NCBI GenBank assembly: GCA_016213125.1
Contig: JACRBR010000138.1
Location: forward strand, 1 to 5,744
Origin: Chloroflexota bacterium
GTDB lineage: Bacteria; Chloroflexota; Dehalococcoidia; DSTF01; JACRBR01
Length of the DNA stretch: 5,744 bases
Reading direction: 5' to 3'
The notes under the pieces were generated by a model. That model was not told where the DNA came from. It saw nothing but the letters and a program-made list of their open reading frames with translations, and did not search any database. Below, piece after piece: positions 5,347 through 5,744 of the stretch (position 1 is its first letter; each line of letters starts with the position of its first letter). A program made the translations under genes and the position numbers.

Positions 5347-5625
5347 GTTAGCCTGCGAGACCGAAGATGAAGACGATGACCAACCTCGACGCTTCCCCTC
5401 TGGAGGTCAACCCGGTCGCCGCGCATTGCCGGACGGCAGTCCGCTGCGACCGCGACGTAGTCCTCTCTCCTCTCCCGGTAGCGGGCGGCCTGCTTCCGCT
5501 CGTGCTGCCGGGCCTCGTCCTGTAATCGTCCCCTCCGCTCGCGATACGGCACGGACGGGGACGGTAATCCCACCAACAGCGACGCACCCGAGCCTGTGAC
5601 GGTTCGGTTCGCAGGAGAAGCGACT
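5347..5625 (+). other. Long post-T-box spacer with possible leader ORF and hairpin
   Basis: The 279 nt between the T-box terminator and ilvB are longer than usual for such leaders. An ATG at 5367 opens a 52-codon frame ending at TAA 5523-5525. Its second half is dominated by Leu and Val (13 of the last 22 residues, including GGLLPLVLPGLVL). No good Shine-Dalgarno precedes it, so translation is doubtful. Directly after its stop, CGTCCCCTCCG (5527-5537) pairs with CGGA and GGGGACG (5552-5555, 5557-5563), with one bulged C, in an 11-bp stem without a U-tract. The arrangement resembles a peptide-attenuator layout, but random GC-rich sequence could give the same appearance. Nothing else was recognised. 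Confidence 0.4.
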
Positions 5626-5744
5626 ATGACGAAGATGAAAGGCTCCGAGATCATCATGGAGTGCCTCCGCAAGGAGGGGGTCGAATACATATTCGGCTAT
5701 CCCGGCGGGGCCAACCTCCCGATGTACGACGAGCTCCACAAGTA
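5626..5744 (+). CDS. ilvB: Acetolactate synthase large subunit, N-terminal part (3' end outside window)
   Basis: The first 39 codons are visible. ATG 5626 is preceded by AGGAGA (5613-5618) at 7-nt spacing. An in-frame GTG lies 10 codons upstream, but the ATG aligns with the usual N-terminus. The fragment contains KGSEIIMECLRKEGVEYIFG (5-24) and then YPGGANLPMYDEL (25-37), the start of the thiamine-diphosphate-binding Pyr domain of acetohydroxyacid synthase; family members usually read GYPGGAxLPxYDxL. The catalytic glutamate comes just after the window ends. The enzyme condenses two pyruvates to acetolactate, or pyruvate with 2-ketobutyrate to acetohydroxybutyrate, the first common step of valine, leucine and isoleucine synthesis. 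Control by an upstream T-box with a leucine specifier fits this role. Other ThDP enzymes (glyoxylate carboligase, pyruvate oxidase) share this N-terminus less well, and the leader context favours IlvB. Confidence 0.9.
   Translation, partial: MTKMKGSEIIMECLRKEGVEYIFGYPGGANLPMYDELHK

Noticed and set aside
5328..5690. - strand open frames opposite the ilvB leader and start
   Set aside because: They run antisense to the T-box terminator and the ilvB N-terminus, lack ribosome binding sites and encode Arg/Ser-rich sequence without motifs.
1..5744. CRISPR arrays, tRNA or rRNA genes, insertion sequences, phage or defence genes
   Set aside because: No regularly spaced repeats, tRNA-like cloverleaf, transposase or defence-domain motifs were seen; all the main coding space is accounted for by housekeeping respiratory, transport and biosynthetic genes.

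Overview
The window is GC-rich and densely coding. It reads as chromosomal DNA of a bacterium, most likely an aerobic member of the Chloroflexota (Dehalococcoidia or a relative). This assignment is inference. It rests on the Ala/Thr/Pro-rich linkers of the exported proteins, a cytochrome c-cupredoxin fusion beside a Rieske protein, a lipoprotein binding protein typical of Gram-positive or monoderm cells, and a tRNA-sensing T-box leader, which is known mainly from Firmicutes, Actinobacteria and Chloroflexi.

Region 1 (1-1523, + strand) is the end of a respiratory operon. It holds the C-terminal 110 residues of a Rieske [2Fe-2S] protein, then a membrane-anchored protein that joins a class I cytochrome c domain, a small beta-rich middle segment and a C-terminal type I copper (cupredoxin) domain. 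The pair looks like an electron path from a quinol-oxidising cytochrome b/Rieske complex towards a terminal oxidase.

Region 2 (1520-1957, + strand) has a plausible sigma-70 promoter overlapping the end of the cytochrome gene, a perfect 11-bp palindrome at the predicted transcription start, and a 95-residue protein. That protein is a tandem repeat of a desulforedoxin-like fold in which every expected metal-binding cysteine is replaced. A strong hairpin separates it from the convergent operon that follows.

Region 3 (1985-4863, - strand) is a complete three-gene ABC importer of the iron-siderophore/haem/cobalamin class: lipoprotein binding protein, FecCD-type permease, ATPase. The genes are translationally coupled (0-nt gap, then 4-nt overlap). 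The substrate cannot be fixed from sequence; no cobalamin riboswitch or Fur/DtxR-like operator was seen upstream.

Region 4 (5089-5744, + strand) starts a branched-chain amino acid operon. A near-consensus promoter drives a complete transcriptional T-box leader (stem I, probable CUC leucine specifier, textbook T-box sequence, intrinsic terminator). An unusually long 279-nt spacer follows, with a possible Leu/Val-rich leader ORF and a strong hairpin, and then the first 39 codons of the acetolactate synthase large subunit (ilvB).

The most noteworthy items are the cysteine-less desulforedoxin-like tandem protein with its palindromic promoter element, the three-part cytochrome/cupredoxin fusion, and the extra leader segment between the T-box and ilvB.
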